Assembly: GCA_905233425.1 (NCBI GenBank)
Contig: CAJOEC010000036.1
Location: 1-35,134, forward strand
Direction of reading: 5' to 3'
DNA: 35,134 nucleotides
DNA from: an uncultured Prevotella sp.
GTDB lineage: Bacteria; Bacteroidota; Bacteroidia; Bacteroidales; Bacteroidaceae
Position 1 is the stretch's first letter. Every line of letters begins with the position of its first letter. Positions 23,355 to 33,362 of this stretch are shown piece by piece. The notes beneath the pieces are model-generated. The model had not been told where the DNA came from. It ran no database searches and worked only from the letters and a program-made list of their open reading frames with translations. Both the position numbers and the translations under genes were made by a program.

Positions 23355-24215
23355 TTGGACGAATCGATTGTAATCGTTGCCGACAGCGGCAGCACCAAGA
23401 CCGACTGGATGGCGGGCATGTCGCGCTTCAGCACCCAGGGCATAAACCCGGTGCACCAAAGCGACGGTGACATTGCCGCCATACTGCGGGCCGAGATGCT
23501 GCCGCTGCTCAGGCAGGCGATGGCCCAGGACGGCGTACGTTCTGACATAAGCGCCGTAATGTTCTATGGCAGTGGCGTGCGTGCCGACCAGGAGGAGCGC
23601 ATGGTGAGGCTTCTTAGTGAGGCCTTGGCCGATTATCGTGTCGGCATCATTGAGGCCCACAGCGATCTGCTGGGTGCCGCCCGTGCGCTCTGCGGCGACA
23701 GGGAGGGTCTGGCCTGTATTCTCGGAACAGGGGCTAACTCATGCCTCTATGACGGTCGGCGCATAGTGAAGAACACTCCTCCGATGGGCTATATCCTGGG
23801 CGATGAGGGCAGTGGGGCAGTTTTAGGGGCACGGTTCCTTAACGCCCTGTACAAAGGCAGGATAGCGCGTAGTGTGCTCGATGACTTCGAGGAGCAGATG
23901 AAGGAAGGGCTTTCCTCGGTAATCGACCGCGTGTACCGCCAGCCTTTAGCCAACCGCTGGTTGGCATCGTTGTCGCCGTTCATCCACGGCCATCTTGACA
24001 ACCCTGAGGTTGAGGCGATAGTGGTGGGTAATTTCCATGATTTCATTATTCGCAATGTCGAGCCTTACGGTCGGCGCGACCTCCCCCTGCAGGCAGTGGG
24101 AAGCATCGCGTTTTTCTATCGTGACCAGCTATGTGAGGCTGCAAGAAAAGCAGGCTACACAGTAGGGAAAATACTGCGCAGCCCGCTCTCAGACAAAAGT
24201 ATTTATTCCAATTAG
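23355..24215 (+). CDS. BadF/BadG/BcrA/BcrD-type ATPase (N-acetylglucosamine kinase-like)
   Basis: This 286-residue protein has the actin-like ATPase fold: phosphate 1 motif ADSGSTKTDW (9-18), GSGV near residue 73, GTGANS near 125, and GDEGSG near 149. It is probably a cytoplasmic sugar kinase of the N-acetylglucosamine kinase group, as the short Bacteroidota members are annotated, but the substrate is unproven. The start codon appears to be TTG (23355), since no ATG precedes the conserved motif. Its stop overlaps the stop of the converging ispF by 4 bp. Confidence 0.85.
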   Translation: MDESIVIVADSGSTKTDWMAGMSRFSTQGINPVHQSDGDIAAILRAEMLPLLRQAMAQDGVRSDISAVMFYGSGVRADQEERMVRLLSEALADYRVGIIEAHSDLLGAARALCGDREGLACILGTGANSCLYDGRRIVKNTPPMGYILGDEGSGAVLGARFLNALYKGRIARSVLDDFEEQMKEGLSSVIDRVYRQPLANRWLASLSPFIHGHLDNPEVEAIVVGNFHDFIIRNVEPYGRRDLPLQAVGSIAFFYRDQLCEAARKAGYTVGKILRSPLSDKSIYSN

Positions 24216-24703
24216 TGATTAGTCTCAGTCTGGCATTCGATGAGTGCCACGGCATAGGCTGAGATGCCTTCCTGCCGGCCGGTGAATCCCAGTTTCTCGG
24301 TGGTAGTGGCTTTTATGGAAATCTGGTTTGGCTGGCATCCTATGATGTCGGCCATACATTTTTGCATCTGCGGGATATGCGGGTTCAGCTTGGGCTTCTC
24401 TGCGCACACCGTGGCGTCGATGTTGCCCAGTTCGTAGCCTTCAGCACGGAGCAGCTCCATGGTTCGCGCCAGTATTATCTTGCTGTCCATACCTTCTGTC
24501 TCTGCAGATGTGTCGGGGAAATGATACCCGATGTCGCGCAGACAGGCGGCACCGAGCAGGGCGTCGCAGATGGCGTGGATGAGCACGTCGGCATCGCTGT
24601 GGCCAAGAAGGCCAAGTGTATGCTCCAGCTTTATTCCGCCGAGCCATAGCTCACGGCCTTCCACAAGCTGGTGTACGTCGTAGCCAAAACCAATTCTAAA
24701 CAT
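24212..24703 (-). CDS. ispF: 2-C-methyl-D-erythritol 2,4-cyclodiphosphate synthase
   Basis: This MEP-pathway enzyme cyclises CDP-ME-2-phosphate in isoprenoid synthesis. At 163 residues it is the normal length. Zinc ligands Asp9 and His11 (GYDVH) and His43 (HSDADVLIHA) are present, along with FPDTS and the closing TTTEKLGFTGR segment. It lies 26 bp behind porV on the same strand. The porV-ispF order matches P. gingivalis, so it is the last gene of the FAH-porU-porV operon. Confidence 0.97.
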   Translation of the reverse strand: MFRIGFGYDVHQLVEGRELWLGGIKLEHTLGLLGHSDADVLIHAICDALLGAACLRDIGYHFPDTSAETEGMDSKIILARTMELLRAEGYELGNIDATVCAEKPKLNPHIPQMQKCMADIIGCQPNQISIKATTTEKLGFTGRQEGISAYAVALIECQTETNH

Positions 24704-24729
24704 AACGAGAACCTTTACGATAACGAAAA

Positions 24730-25887
24730 CTATCTGCGGAAGAGGTCTTTGATGCCGTCCATGTCGAAGGCGAGAGTGAATCGCAGCGTCTGGTCGAGGG
24801 GGTTGCTCTGTGCCGTAGAAATGACGTAGCCCACATCGAGTGAGAACACGCTCATGCGGAAGCCACCGCCAACGGTGAAATACTTGCGGTTACCCTTCGA
24901 CTCGCTCTCGTGATGGTAACCGGCGCGTATGGAGAACTGGTCGTGGTAGACATACTCTGCACCCGCGCTCCACTGTATCTCCTCCAGCTCCTCCTTGAAT
25001 CCACCGGGCGCGTCGGAGAAACTGGTGAAGATTCCCTTGATGCTTGACATGTCGCTGTACTCGCGTCGCACACGGTCTTGGTAGTCGGAGTTCGACTCGT
25101 CGATTTCCTGGCGCGGCACCGTGGGCACGAGCAGCTTGTTGGCGTCGGCGGCTATGGTGAAGCGGTTGTACTCGTCGATGGGAATCATCAGCGATGCTCC
25201 AAGTCGCAGGTTTGCCGGGATGAACTGGCTCTCCTCGTCTCCGTAGAATGAAATCTTGCTGCCTATGTTGCTTGCCACAAGTCCCAGTCCAAGCTGGCAC
25301 TCACGCGAGCCAAGCATTAGGTAGTTGTTGTAGTACATGGCAATGTCGGCAGCGAATGCCGATGCCGGCTTCGAGTCCTCAGAGTAGTCGTAGCGCAGGT
25401 CGCTGTATATCCACCTCAGTCCTACACCGAGCGAGAAGTTCTCGCTGAGCATACGCGAGTAGGCTACGTCGAGCGACATCTCGTAGGGCTTGACGGTCAT
25501 GTCGGTTCCGTCGTTGGTGTAGACTTCGCCGAGCGAGAAATACCGCAGAGAGCCTGACAGGGCACCGTAGTCGCCGATGCGGTAGTACCCGGCGACGTAG
25601 GCCAGGTCGATGTCGTTGACAAGCTGTCGCAGCCATGGCGTGTAGTTGAGGGCCACGCCGGCACGGCTTATGCAGAACGGGTATTTCGCCAGGTTCCATG
25701 CCTGGGAGTTCACGTCGGGGTCGGTTGCGGCACCCACGTCGCCAAGTCCGGCGGCACGGGCGTCGGGAGCGATGGTCTGTGAGATGACGGCATGCTCCAC
25801 GGGGTTGAACGTGGTGGTCTTGTAGTCTTCTGCAGTGGCGGCTGCGCAGATGGCGCAGCATACGAGACTGAGGGGGATTTTCTTCAT
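24730..25887 (-). CDS. porV: Type IX secretion outer-membrane protein PorV (LptO)
   Basis: PorV is a FadL-like 14-strand outer-membrane barrel that collects T9SS cargo from the translocon and carries it to PorU for signal removal and A-LPS attachment. The 385-residue protein has a signal peptide (1-19), the PorV opening PDARAAGLGDVGAATDPDVNSQAWNLAKYPF (given here only as a landmark region, residues 42-72), repeated aromatic strands, and a C-terminal strand ending DLFRR. Its start overlaps the stop of the upstream PorU paralog by 4 bp (ATGA), so translation is coupled. Confidence 0.93.
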   Translation of the reverse strand: MKKIPLSLVCCAICAAATAEDYKTTTFNPVEHAVISQTIAPDARAAGLGDVGAATDPDVNSQAWNLAKYPFCISRAGVALNYTPWLRQLVNDIDLAYVAGYYRIGDYGALSGSLRYFSLGEVYTNDGTDMTVKPYEMSLDVAYSRMLSENFSLGVGLRWIYSDLRYDYSEDSKPASAFAADIAMYYNNYLMLGSRECQLGLGLVASNIGSKISFYGDEESQFIPANLRLGASLMIPIDEYNRFTIAADANKLLVPTVPRQEIDESNSDYQDRVRREYSDMSSIKGIFTSFSDAPGGFKEELEEIQWSAGAEYVYHDQFSIRAGYHHESESKGNRKYFTVGGGFRMSVFSLDVGYVISTAQSNPLDQTLRFTLAFDMDGIKDLFRR

Positions 25888-28800
25888 TTTATGTTTTTGT
25901 TAGTGTTCACCATTTTCTTCACCTTGCCATGGCTGTCACGCACGAGCACCAGTCTTGAGCGGCCGTTGTCGCTGCCATATTCTGTCACAGGACGCCCAAG
26001 CAGGTCGTAGGCCGCTGTGCCGGTGTTGTCTATGCCCGACTCTATGTCATCGATACCGGCAATGCCCCTGTCGGCCACGACAAAGTCGCACTCCACTGTC
26101 CTGGAGTTGTTGAGAATGTCCCAAGCCTTTAGTGAGAGGTGGTGCTTGCCTATGGTCATCTCAGGTATCTTGAAGTTGATGGTTCCAGAGGTGAAGTCGC
26201 CGAAGCTGTATTTGAAATAGGGGTTGAGGTTGTATGTGAGCGTTGACCATCCGTCGATGCATAGCTCTATATTGTGGCCGATGCCGGCATCGGAAATGTT
26301 GATGCCCTGATAGTCGGAGAGTACAGCATAGAACAACGGTGTGGGGCCTACGACGCTTCCATTCGTGAACGCCTCGTTTTCGAGGTAGAAATAGATGTTC
26401 GGGCCTACATTGTCGGTGGGCAGATTCTCTCCTCCTGCCATCTGGAAATACTGGCAGTCGCCGTTGGCCAGCAACGAGCGGTCCTCATTGTAGGCGAAGA
26501 GGATTATCTGGCCTGTTGAATTGGAGTAGAGAATGTCCTTTGGCACCGTGAAGGCGAAGATGAACTCTCCGTTCTTCACATTCGCATTCCCCGCAAAGAC
26601 GGTGGCCTGTCTGTCGTTGTAGACCATGGCCGTGTCTGTGGCCGAGATGTCGTTGCGCCGGCAGGTGATAAGCGCCTCTGCGTCTTTGACGGTGAAAGTG
26701 ACAACGCCGTTGAAATTTTCTGCGTTCTCGATGTGTCCCTCAACAATCACCTGCTGTCCTACTGTCAACGTTGGCATATTGGCACTTGACACTACTGCTC
26801 CGTTTATTTTGTCGACAACGGCATTGAGTGTCGGTGCGGCCAGAGCTATTGCCGGGTCGCCCAGAAGTGTGTACTGCTGCTTGTTCACTATCATGTCGCG
26901 GCTTGACCCTACGGCAAACTCGTTCTTTGCCATCATGGCCGCCTCGCCGATAGTTATCCTACGCCCGTTGGCTGTTCCCACTACGTGTTTCATAAACGAG
27001 TGGTTCAGGGGCTTGTTCCATGCAGCGTAGACAGTCCTGGTCGTACCGAAGAATGCTATCGCTCCTCCTTTGGGGTTCATTATTGCCGTCTCGCCGATGT
27101 TGGTGTACTGTCCGTCGAAGGGCATGATGTCGCACGACGCCGTCACCCACAGAGGCAGTCTCATTGATGACTCGGCTGCGAAATCGTCGTTGCTGAGTAC
27201 TCTCTCGTGCGACAGTCCGATGGCATTGCCGTGGCCTGAGTAGTTCATCACCAGTGCGCCTATTTGAATCTGCTCCTTCAGCAGTCTGGCCACCTCAGGG
27301 TATCTGTTGCCCGACGAGAGGCTCTGCCTGGGATAGGCATCCCAGTAGACTTTCTTCAAGTTGTAATAGGGATAGTCATTCTCAATCATCTTTGCCACGT
27401 ATTCGGCATCGTTCATGTGGCGGTTTTTGTCGCCGTCGTCGCCCATCATGCAAATGGTGTTCTGCCATGGCCCGGGGTCTTCGTTGAGCACGTAGCTGTA
27501 GGCTTTGTCCACCAAGGTTCTGGCGTCGCCGGCGGTTCTGGCGGGCAGTCTTCCCACGGCGACGTCGATTTTGTCGGTCAACATGTCGGCGCCCTCATTG
27601 TCATCGAGAAGGCAGAAATAGTCGTCGCTGACATAGCATTTCGTCTCGCTGAACGAGTTCTCGCTCTCATAGCAGATCAGGAAATCGTCGGGCGATGTGG
27701 AGAGCCATTTCTCCGAGCACATGCGGTTGTCCCAGGCTCCGTCGCCGAGGAGCAGCAGGAAGCGTGGTCTCTGGTCAATGTTGTCGCCTGCACGGTCGTA
27801 GAGCATTTTCATGTAGCGGCGGTAGGCCGTGGCATCGGGCGTGCCGCTGGCGAACTCGTTGAATATCTGGTCGGCTGCCACTATGTTCACTCTCAGTCCG
27901 TCGTGGCTCTCGTGAAGGGTCTTCAGTCTCTCTGCCTGCTCCTGCATGATGCGGTTGGCGGGGATGATGATAACCATGTCGGCGTTAGGATGGGCGTGGA
28001 GGTCCTGATTGTCTATTTTCCCAACCACCTCAGGAACTGGGAACTGGTCTTTCGACAATGCCGGGAACTGTTTTGGCGACGTGCTTGTCAGGACGAGGTA
28101 GTCGAGCCTCATTGTTCCGCCCTCAGTCTGCTTGATGGTGATGGTGTTCTGGCTCTTCAACCCCGACTTAATGGTGAAAGTCCATGTGTCGACCGTCGCC
28201 TCGCTGTAGTCGTCGGGTAGCGATTTCAGCTTCTTGTTAGTCTTGCTGGCCGTTGATGCGCTGACGAGCACGTGACCAACAAGTGAGTTGTTTACATAGA
28301 TGTCGGCGTTGCAATACCCGTTGTATGTCATCGACACGGTTAGTCTTCCTGTCTCTGAGTATGCCGGCAGGGTGTAGTTGTTTCCATTGTTCTTGTCCAA
28401 CGGTGCTTTCTCAAAAAGGTTTCTTCCTCCGTGGTACCAGCTGTATTCGTCAATCTCGTGAATAGCGTGGTAGTCACAGGCGTTGGGGTAGTATTTCGAG
28501 GCGAATGCGGCGCTGTCGAGGTATTGTGGCGCGGCGCCGGCGTCGGTAAGGAAATAGTAACCGTAGTTTGAATATGGGTTGCGTGTGCGCAATGTGTCCT
28601 TTGCCGATACCCATGTCACGGGGCCTGTTCCGTAGAACAGCCTGCGTGTGCCTACTTTGCATGTGGGCACCTCGCTGAGGTCGTCGTTGTCGGCAATGTA
28701 GCTGGCCGTCAGCTTTTCAGGCTGCATGGCACCGCCATATCCGAAGACTTTCACTTTCGAGGGGTCTGTGAATCCGGCTTCACGTATCATTCCGTCGGTG

Positions 28801-28946
28801 AGTGTGTAGATGCCTGTTTCGGGTATGCGTATCTTAACCCATCGGCCAGAGGCAAGTACGGAGTGGTCGGCATAACGGTCGAGAGCCATGCCTGGAGTGG
28901 CCTGCAGTAATATTGCTGCGAGTGCGAGGAGTAGGTTTTTTTTCAT
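25884..28946 (-). CDS. Second C25 (gingipain-like) peptidase, PorU paralog lacking the N-terminal domain
   Basis: This 1020-residue secreted protein has a signal peptide (1-21) leading directly into the region that aligns with residue 207 on of the neighbouring PorU (RYADHSVLASGRWVKI). The C25 caspase-like domain keeps the catalytic pair His572 (SGHG) and Cys605 (TASCDIMPFD), plus LLGDGAWDNR and the immunoglobulin-like region behind it. It lacks the roughly 200-residue N-terminal domain. Its C-terminus ends in an AYDLLGRPV...LVLVRDSHGKVKK pattern rather than the classical sorting domain of its neighbour, although a variant tail is possible. It lies 21 bp downstream of porU and overlaps porV by 4 bp. 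It could be a second sortase or a specialised peptidase. Confidence 0.88.
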   Translation of the reverse strand: MKKNLLLALAAILLQATPGMALDRYADHSVLASGRWVKIRIPETGIYTLTDGMIREAGFTDPSKVKVFGYGGAMQPEKLTASYIADNDDLSEVPTCKVGTRRLFYGTGPVTWVSAKDTLRTRNPYSNYGYYFLTDAGAAPQYLDSAAFASKYYPNACDYHAIHEIDEYSWYHGGRNLFEKAPLDKNNGNNYTLPAYSETGRLTVSMTYNGYCNADIYVNNSLVGHVLVSASTASKTNKKLKSLPDDYSEATVDTWTFTIKSGLKSQNTITIKQTEGGTMRLDYLVLTSTSPKQFPALSKDQFPVPEVVGKIDNQDLHAHPNADMVIIIPANRIMQEQAERLKTLHESHDGLRVNIVAADQIFNEFASGTPDATAYRRYMKMLYDRAGDNIDQRPRFLLLLGDGAWDNRMCSEKWLSTSPDDFLICYESENSFSETKCYVSDDYFCLLDDNEGADMLTDKIDVAVGRLPARTAGDARTLVDKAYSYVLNEDPGPWQNTICMMGDDGDKNRHMNDAEYVAKMIENDYPYYNLKKVYWDAYPRQSLSSGNRYPEVARLLKEQIQIGALVMNYSGHGNAIGLSHERVLSNDDFAAESSMRLPLWVTASCDIMPFDGQYTNIGETAIMNPKGGAIAFFGTTRTVYAAWNKPLNHSFMKHVVGTANGRRITIGEAAMMAKNEFAVGSSRDMIVNKQQYTLLGDPAIALAAPTLNAVVDKINGAVVSSANMPTLTVGQQVIVEGHIENAENFNGVVTFTVKDAEALITCRRNDISATDTAMVYNDRQATVFAGNANVKNGEFIFAFTVPKDILYSNSTGQIILFAYNEDRSLLANGDCQYFQMAGGENLPTDNVGPNIYFYLENEAFTNGSVVGPTPLFYAVLSDYQGINISDAGIGHNIELCIDGWSTLTYNLNPYFKYSFGDFTSGTINFKIPEMTIGKHHLSLKAWDILNNSRTVECDFVVADRGIAGIDDIESGIDNTGTAAYDLLGRPVTEYGSDNGRSRLVLVRDSHGKVKKMVNTNKNIK

Positions 28947-28967
28947 ATCTGTAATGGTTTTTGGTAG

Positions 28968-31900
28968 TTACTTGCGTAGTATTATCAGTTTCTTTGCTTC
29001 CGAGGCTGTGGTGCTCCCATCTGTGCCGACGAGTACCCTGTAGAGGTAGACGCCGGTATGCAGACGGTTGCCGCTGCCAATGGTGAGGTCCCAGTCCATG
29101 GTGTATGTCCCGGTGGCCGACACACCCCTTTCGGCGTGCTCCCACAGCTGGCGGCCCGATGTGTCGAACACCTGCAGCACCACGTCGATGACGCTCCCGG
29201 CACGGTCGTGGCTCACGATGAACGACGTTGAAGTCGTTGCGGGGTTGCGTGTGCAGTCCACGCCGAAGCATTGCGGCGAAAGTCCTTTGGCGACGCGGAA
29301 TTTCAGTTCTGCCAGCGATGAGTTATTTAGCACGTCCCAAGCCCTGAATGTCAGGCTGTGGTCGCCCACGTCCAGCTCTGGAATAGTGAATCCAACGCTG
29401 CCGCGTCGGTAGTCGCCGAAGTCGTAGACGAAATAGTCGTTCAGGCTGTAAGTCTTTTTCATGCTTCCGTCGATCACCAGCTCCATGTCGTGGCCGATGC
29501 CGTTGCCCGCCACGTTTATCCCGTCCTTGTCCGACAACTCTGCGTAGAAATAGGGCGTGCTGTTTACTGCGTCACCATTGGTGAACGAGCTGCTGTTGAG
29601 GTAGCAGTAGATTGAAGGCCCTACGCCGTCATCGTTCAGGTCCAGGCTTTCGGTTACTGCCAACTGTGTGTTTTGTCCGTGTGCCTCTGTCTGCCTGTCC
29701 TTGCTCACGGCGTATGCCAGCAGCATGTCTGTGTCGTCTTTGTAGCTCACGTCGCGTGGCAGGGCAAATGTGACGTTGAACTGTCCGTTGCGCAGGCTGT
29801 CCTGTCCGCTGTAGAGCGTCGTCGGACGGTCTGTGTATCGGTAGGCTTCCTCTGCGCCGTCAGAGGCCCGGTTGTTAAGGCGGCACACCACGGTATCCTC
29901 CACGTCTTTCATCGTAAGGTGCACGATGCCGTCAAACGGTTCCGTCCCTTCCACATGGCCTTTTACTGTCACAGTCGAGCCTACGGCGAGGCGTGCCACA
30001 CCCTCCTGGGGGCTTTTCCCGTTGATGCTGTCAATGACAATCTGTTTTGTAGGTGCGGCGAGTGTCAGAGCTGGGTCGCCCAGCAGCGTGTAGTGCAGCT
30101 TGTTGTAGGCTGTGTAGCCTCCGCCCCACACTTCGCCCTTTGTCAGTCTCACGGCGTCGCCCAGGGTGTTACGTTTTCCGTCGACGGTGGCGAGCACGTT
30201 TTTCACGAACCCGCAGTTCATGTCTTTGTTTGCGCCGGTATAGACTGTGCGTGTCGTTCCGTAGAAGGCTATACAGCCCCCGTTGTCGTTAAGCATGGCA
30301 GTCTCTCCGATGTTGGTGTCTTGCGAGTCGTAGGGCATGATGTCGCACGATGCCGTGACCCACAGCGGCAGCCTCAATGACGTTTTCGTGGCGAAATCGG
30401 ACAGGAGGAGCACTTTCTCATGCGAGATGCTGTAAGGGGCACCATGTCCGCAGTAGTCCATGATGAGTGCGCCGTATTTCATCTGGTTCTTTACCTGTGT
30501 CGACACTCCGTAGTAGTAATTGCCTGTGGCGGTGCTGGAGCGCACGTATGCGTCCCAGAAAACTCGCTTGATGTTGAATCCCGGATAGTTCCGCTCAACC
30601 AGCTTTGCCGCCTCGTCGGCCTCTTTCATGTGGATGTTGTTGTTGCCGTCGTCGCCCATGAAGCACAGCACGTTCTGCCAGTCGCCGGCCAGCTCGTTGT
30701 TCCTGTAGCTGATTATTTTGTCAACTATCACCTTTGCCTGGGCGGCGGTGCGTGCCGGCAGACGTCCTGCCCCCACATCGGGGATGTCGCTCTTCGTGAG
30801 CTGTCCTCCCTCGTCGTCGTCGAGCAGACAGAAATAGTCGTCGCTGACGTAGCTGTCGGTGGCGCTGACGGAGTTCTCGCTCTCGTAGCAGAGCAGGAAA
30901 TCGTCGGGCGACGACGTGTGCCATCCGTCGCTCAACATGCGGTTGTCCCATGCGCCGTCGCCGAAGAGCAGCAGATAGCGCGGCATGTCGGCATCGGTGA
31001 CGGCACGGTCGTAGAGCATCTTCAGGTATCGGCGGTAGGCGTTTGCGTCGGGTGTGCCGCTGGAGAACTCGTTGAACAGTTCGTCGGCGGGTACGATGTT
31101 CACCCTCATGCCGTCTTTCTCCTCGTGAAGAGTCTTCAGCCTCTGTGCCTCTGCTATAACGGCCTGGCTTGTGGGAATGATTATCACCATGTCGGCGGTA
31201 CTGTCGGCATGGTGGTCTTGGTTCGTTATACGGTAGACGAACTTTGGCGTCGGTATAGTTGTCTTTTCAAGGTCGGGCAGCGGTGCCGGTTCGGGCATTG
31301 TCAGCGCAATGTAGTCGAGCCTCATGTTGGCGGTTCCCGATGTCTGGGTGAGTGTCACATCGTTTTCCTCCACTAACAGTCCTTCGATGTCAAAGGTTGA
31401 AGTGCGCACAATGGCATTGTCGTGGCTTGACAGTCCGCTGTTGAAGGCGACGGTGCCTACCACCGAGTCGTTCACAGCCACGCTCACCGTCCCTATGCCG
31501 TCGCTTGTGAGCACCACGGTGAGCTTGCCGTCGGTGCCGTTGGCGTTAAGATTGTATTTGTTCTGTCCTTTCTCTGCCAACAGACGGCTGTCGTATAGGT
31601 TGCGCCCGCTGTGGTACCATGCGTAGTTGTCCACCTCGTAGAGTGAGTGGTAGTCGTTGTTCGATGGGTAGAACGACTGTACGAATGTGGCGCTGTCCTG
31701 TGTCAGCGGCTCGCCTTCGCTCTCCGTTAGGAAATAATAGCCGTAGTTGGAGTATGGGTTGCGCGTTCTCGTCGTTGCGGTGGGGCTGTCCCAGTTCACC
31801 GGCCCCACGGCATAGAAGAGCCGCTTGCCGTCGGCGGTGGTGTATGTCGGCACTTCGTGCAGGTCGTCCGTGGCTGTGAGATATTCGCCGGTGAGATTCT

Positions 31901-32678
31901 CAGGCTGTAGCGCACCGCCGTAGCCGTATATCTTCACATTATTTATATTAGAGAAGCCGGCCTGTTTCACCAGTGCCTCGGTAAGATGGTGAACACCCGT
32001 ATTCTCTACGCTTATCTTCGCCCATTGTCCCGTTGCCAGAATCGAATGGCTGGCATAGCGGCGCGACTCTTCCGTTGCCGGTTTTTCCGTTGCCGTGCTG
32101 TCGGTGGCTGTGCTGTCGGCGTTCTCGTCGCTGCGCGTGATTAGTGCCTTTCTCGCCTTGTTCATGTCTTTCTCGCCTCTTGGATGTCCCTCGACTTTGA
32201 GCTTGAAGCTCACCAGCTTCTGGTACTTTCCGTCTCTGAACACAAGAGGGATGAAACTGACATAGAGCGTGCCCTGGCGGCGCGATGCGCCCACATAGCT
32301 CTCCACCACGGGCATTGCCTGCAGTCCTGCTCCGTCACGTTCCATGAGTTTCTTCATGCGTGCGATGTCTGCCGTGCCCATGTCGATGAACTCAGGATAT
32401 TCTATGCTGACGGTATAGGTGGAGTCGGCGTAGCCACGGCCTACGGGGTAAGAATAGAAGAATCGGGGGATCACCGAGTCGATGCGCACCTCGTCGGCTG
32501 TCAGGTTGAAAATGGTTTGGGTGGGGTGGGGACTTCTTCCCGTTTCTGCCTGTATGAGTCCGCCAAAGCCGGATGACAAGTGGAAAAGGACAAGCGATAC
32601 TGCCACGGTTCTCTTCCGCAGCAAGTATTTCTTTGCCAATATTTTCAGAAACCTAAAGAATGTTCCCATATTATTCAC
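28968..32678 (-). CDS. porU: Type IX secretion sortase PorU (C25 peptidase)
   Basis: PorU cleaves the C-terminal sorting signal of T9SS cargo at the cell surface and joins cargo to A-LPS. The 1236-residue protein has an N-terminal hydrophobic segment (about 25-45), an N-terminal domain (about 50-165, with TADEVRIDSVIPRFFYSYPVG), and a low-complexity linker (185-205). The C25 domain has catalytic His745 (CGHG) and Cys778 (TASCDIMPYD). A beta-sandwich region follows, then a classical C-terminal domain from about 1150 ending KKLIILRK. It is close to P. gingivalis PorU in size. It begins 10 bp after the FAH gene. Confidence 0.92.
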   Translation of the reverse strand: MNNMGTFFRFLKILAKKYLLRKRTVAVSLVLFHLSSGFGGLIQAETGRSPHPTQTIFNLTADEVRIDSVIPRFFYSYPVGRGYADSTYTVSIEYPEFIDMGTADIARMKKLMERDGAGLQAMPVVESYVGASRRQGTLYVSFIPLVFRDGKYQKLVSFKLKVEGHPRGEKDMNKARKALITRSDENADSTATDSTATEKPATEESRRYASHSILATGQWAKISVENTGVHHLTEALVKQAGFSNINNVKIYGYGGALQPENLTGEYLTATDDLHEVPTYTTADGKRLFYAVGPVNWDSPTATTRTRNPYSNYGYYFLTESEGEPLTQDSATFVQSFYPSNNDYHSLYEVDNYAWYHSGRNLYDSRLLAEKGQNKYNLNANGTDGKLTVVLTSDGIGTVSVAVNDSVVGTVAFNSGLSSHDNAIVRTSTFDIEGLLVEENDVTLTQTSGTANMRLDYIALTMPEPAPLPDLEKTTIPTPKFVYRITNQDHHADSTADMVIIIPTSQAVIAEAQRLKTLHEEKDGMRVNIVPADELFNEFSSGTPDANAYRRYLKMLYDRAVTDADMPRYLLLFGDGAWDNRMLSDGWHTSSPDDFLLCYESENSVSATDSYVSDDYFCLLDDDEGGQLTKSDIPDVGAGRLPARTAAQAKVIVDKIISYRNNELAGDWQNVLCFMGDDGNNNIHMKEADEAAKLVERNYPGFNIKRVFWDAYVRSSTATGNYYYGVSTQVKNQMKYGALIMDYCGHGAPYSISHEKVLLLSDFATKTSLRLPLWVTASCDIMPYDSQDTNIGETAMLNDNGGCIAFYGTTRTVYTGANKDMNCGFVKNVLATVDGKRNTLGDAVRLTKGEVWGGGYTAYNKLHYTLLGDPALTLAAPTKQIVIDSINGKSPQEGVARLAVGSTVTVKGHVEGTEPFDGIVHLTMKDVEDTVVCRLNNRASDGAEEAYRYTDRPTTLYSGQDSLRNGQFNVTFALPRDVSYKDDTDMLLAYAVSKDRQTEAHGQNTQLAVTESLDLNDDGVGPSIYCYLNSSSFTNGDAVNSTPYFYAELSDKDGINVAGNGIGHDMELVIDGSMKKTYSLNDYFVYDFGDYRRGSVGFTIPELDVGDHSLTFRAWDVLNNSSLAELKFRVAKGLSPQCFGVDCTRNPATTSTSFIVSHDRAGSVIDVVLQVFDTSGRQLWEHAERGVSATGTYTMDWDLTIGSGNRLHTGVYLYRVLVGTDGSTTASEAKKLIILRK

Positions 32679-32688
32679 TTGTCACTCC

Positions 32689-33327
32689 TCACTTGCACCA
32701 GAAGTCAAGCACCTTCGTCTCAGCGGATTTGCTGTCCCCGTTCCAAAGCCATCCTTGCAGATGGTTGTTCTCTGTCACCGGCCCCACTCCGGGTGGCGTG
32801 CCGGTGAAGAGCAGGTCGCCGGTCTTCAGTGTGAAGAACCTCGATATGTAGGCTATCAGGCTGTCCACGGAGTAGAGCATGTCGGCTGTGCATCCTTGCT
32901 GCACCGTCTCCCCGTCTTTGTCGAGCCGGAAATGCAGACGTTGCACGTCGTCAATCTCCGTCATCTCCACCCATTTGCCTATGACCGCGCTGCCGTCGAA
33001 GCCCTTGCAGATAGTCCAGGGGTGTCCTTTCTGCCTTGCCCTCTGCTGCCAGTCACGTGCGGTGAAGTCTATCCCCACCGTCACGGCGTCGTAATACCTG
33101 TGGGCGAACCTTTCGGGGATGCTTTTCCCCAATCGGTTTATGCGCACCACCACCTCAGCCTCGTAGTCCACCCTGGCCGCCCAGTCGGGCACGAAAAACG
33201 GCTTGCCGTTCTTCAGCAGGGCGGAGTCGGCCTTGGTGAATATCACGGGTTCTTCTGGTTTATATAACGTTCCATCCAGCTCTTTATTGTGCAGGATGTA
33301 ATTCATTCCTACGGCAAATATCTTCAT
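32689..33327 (-). CDS. Fumarylacetoacetate hydrolase family protein
   Basis: This 212-residue protein has the FAH fold cues: metal ligands Glu56 and Glu58 (DYEAEVVV) and Asp87 (GIDFTARDWQ), then KGFDGSA and TGTPPGVGPV. Members hydrolyse or decarboxylate acylpyruvates and related oxo-acids. It is the first gene of the operon and precedes porU as its relative does in P. gingivalis (PG0025-PG0026, from memory), although no role in secretion is known. It starts 36 bp after a terminator-like hairpin that follows a cobalamin riboswitch. Its stop region contains a CACTTGTCACTCCTCACTTG-type microsatellite. Confidence 0.92.
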   Translation of the reverse strand: MKIFAVGMNYILHNKELDGTLYKPEEPVIFTKADSALLKNGKPFFVPDWAARVDYEAEVVVRINRLGKSIPERFAHRYYDAVTVGIDFTARDWQQRARQKGHPWTICKGFDGSAVIGKWVEMTEIDDVQRLHFRLDKDGETVQQGCTADMLYSVDSLIAYISRFFTLKTGDLLFTGTPPGVGPVTENNHLQGWLWNGDSKSAETKVLDFWCK

Positions 33328-33362
33328 TTGGCAGTTTTTAAATTATTCTAACTTCTCACTAC

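Noticed and set aside
25884..28946. The second C25 gene as a decaying pseudogene
   Set aside because: The frame is intact over 1020 codons, catalytic His and Cys are kept, and it overlaps porV in a translational-coupling arrangement.
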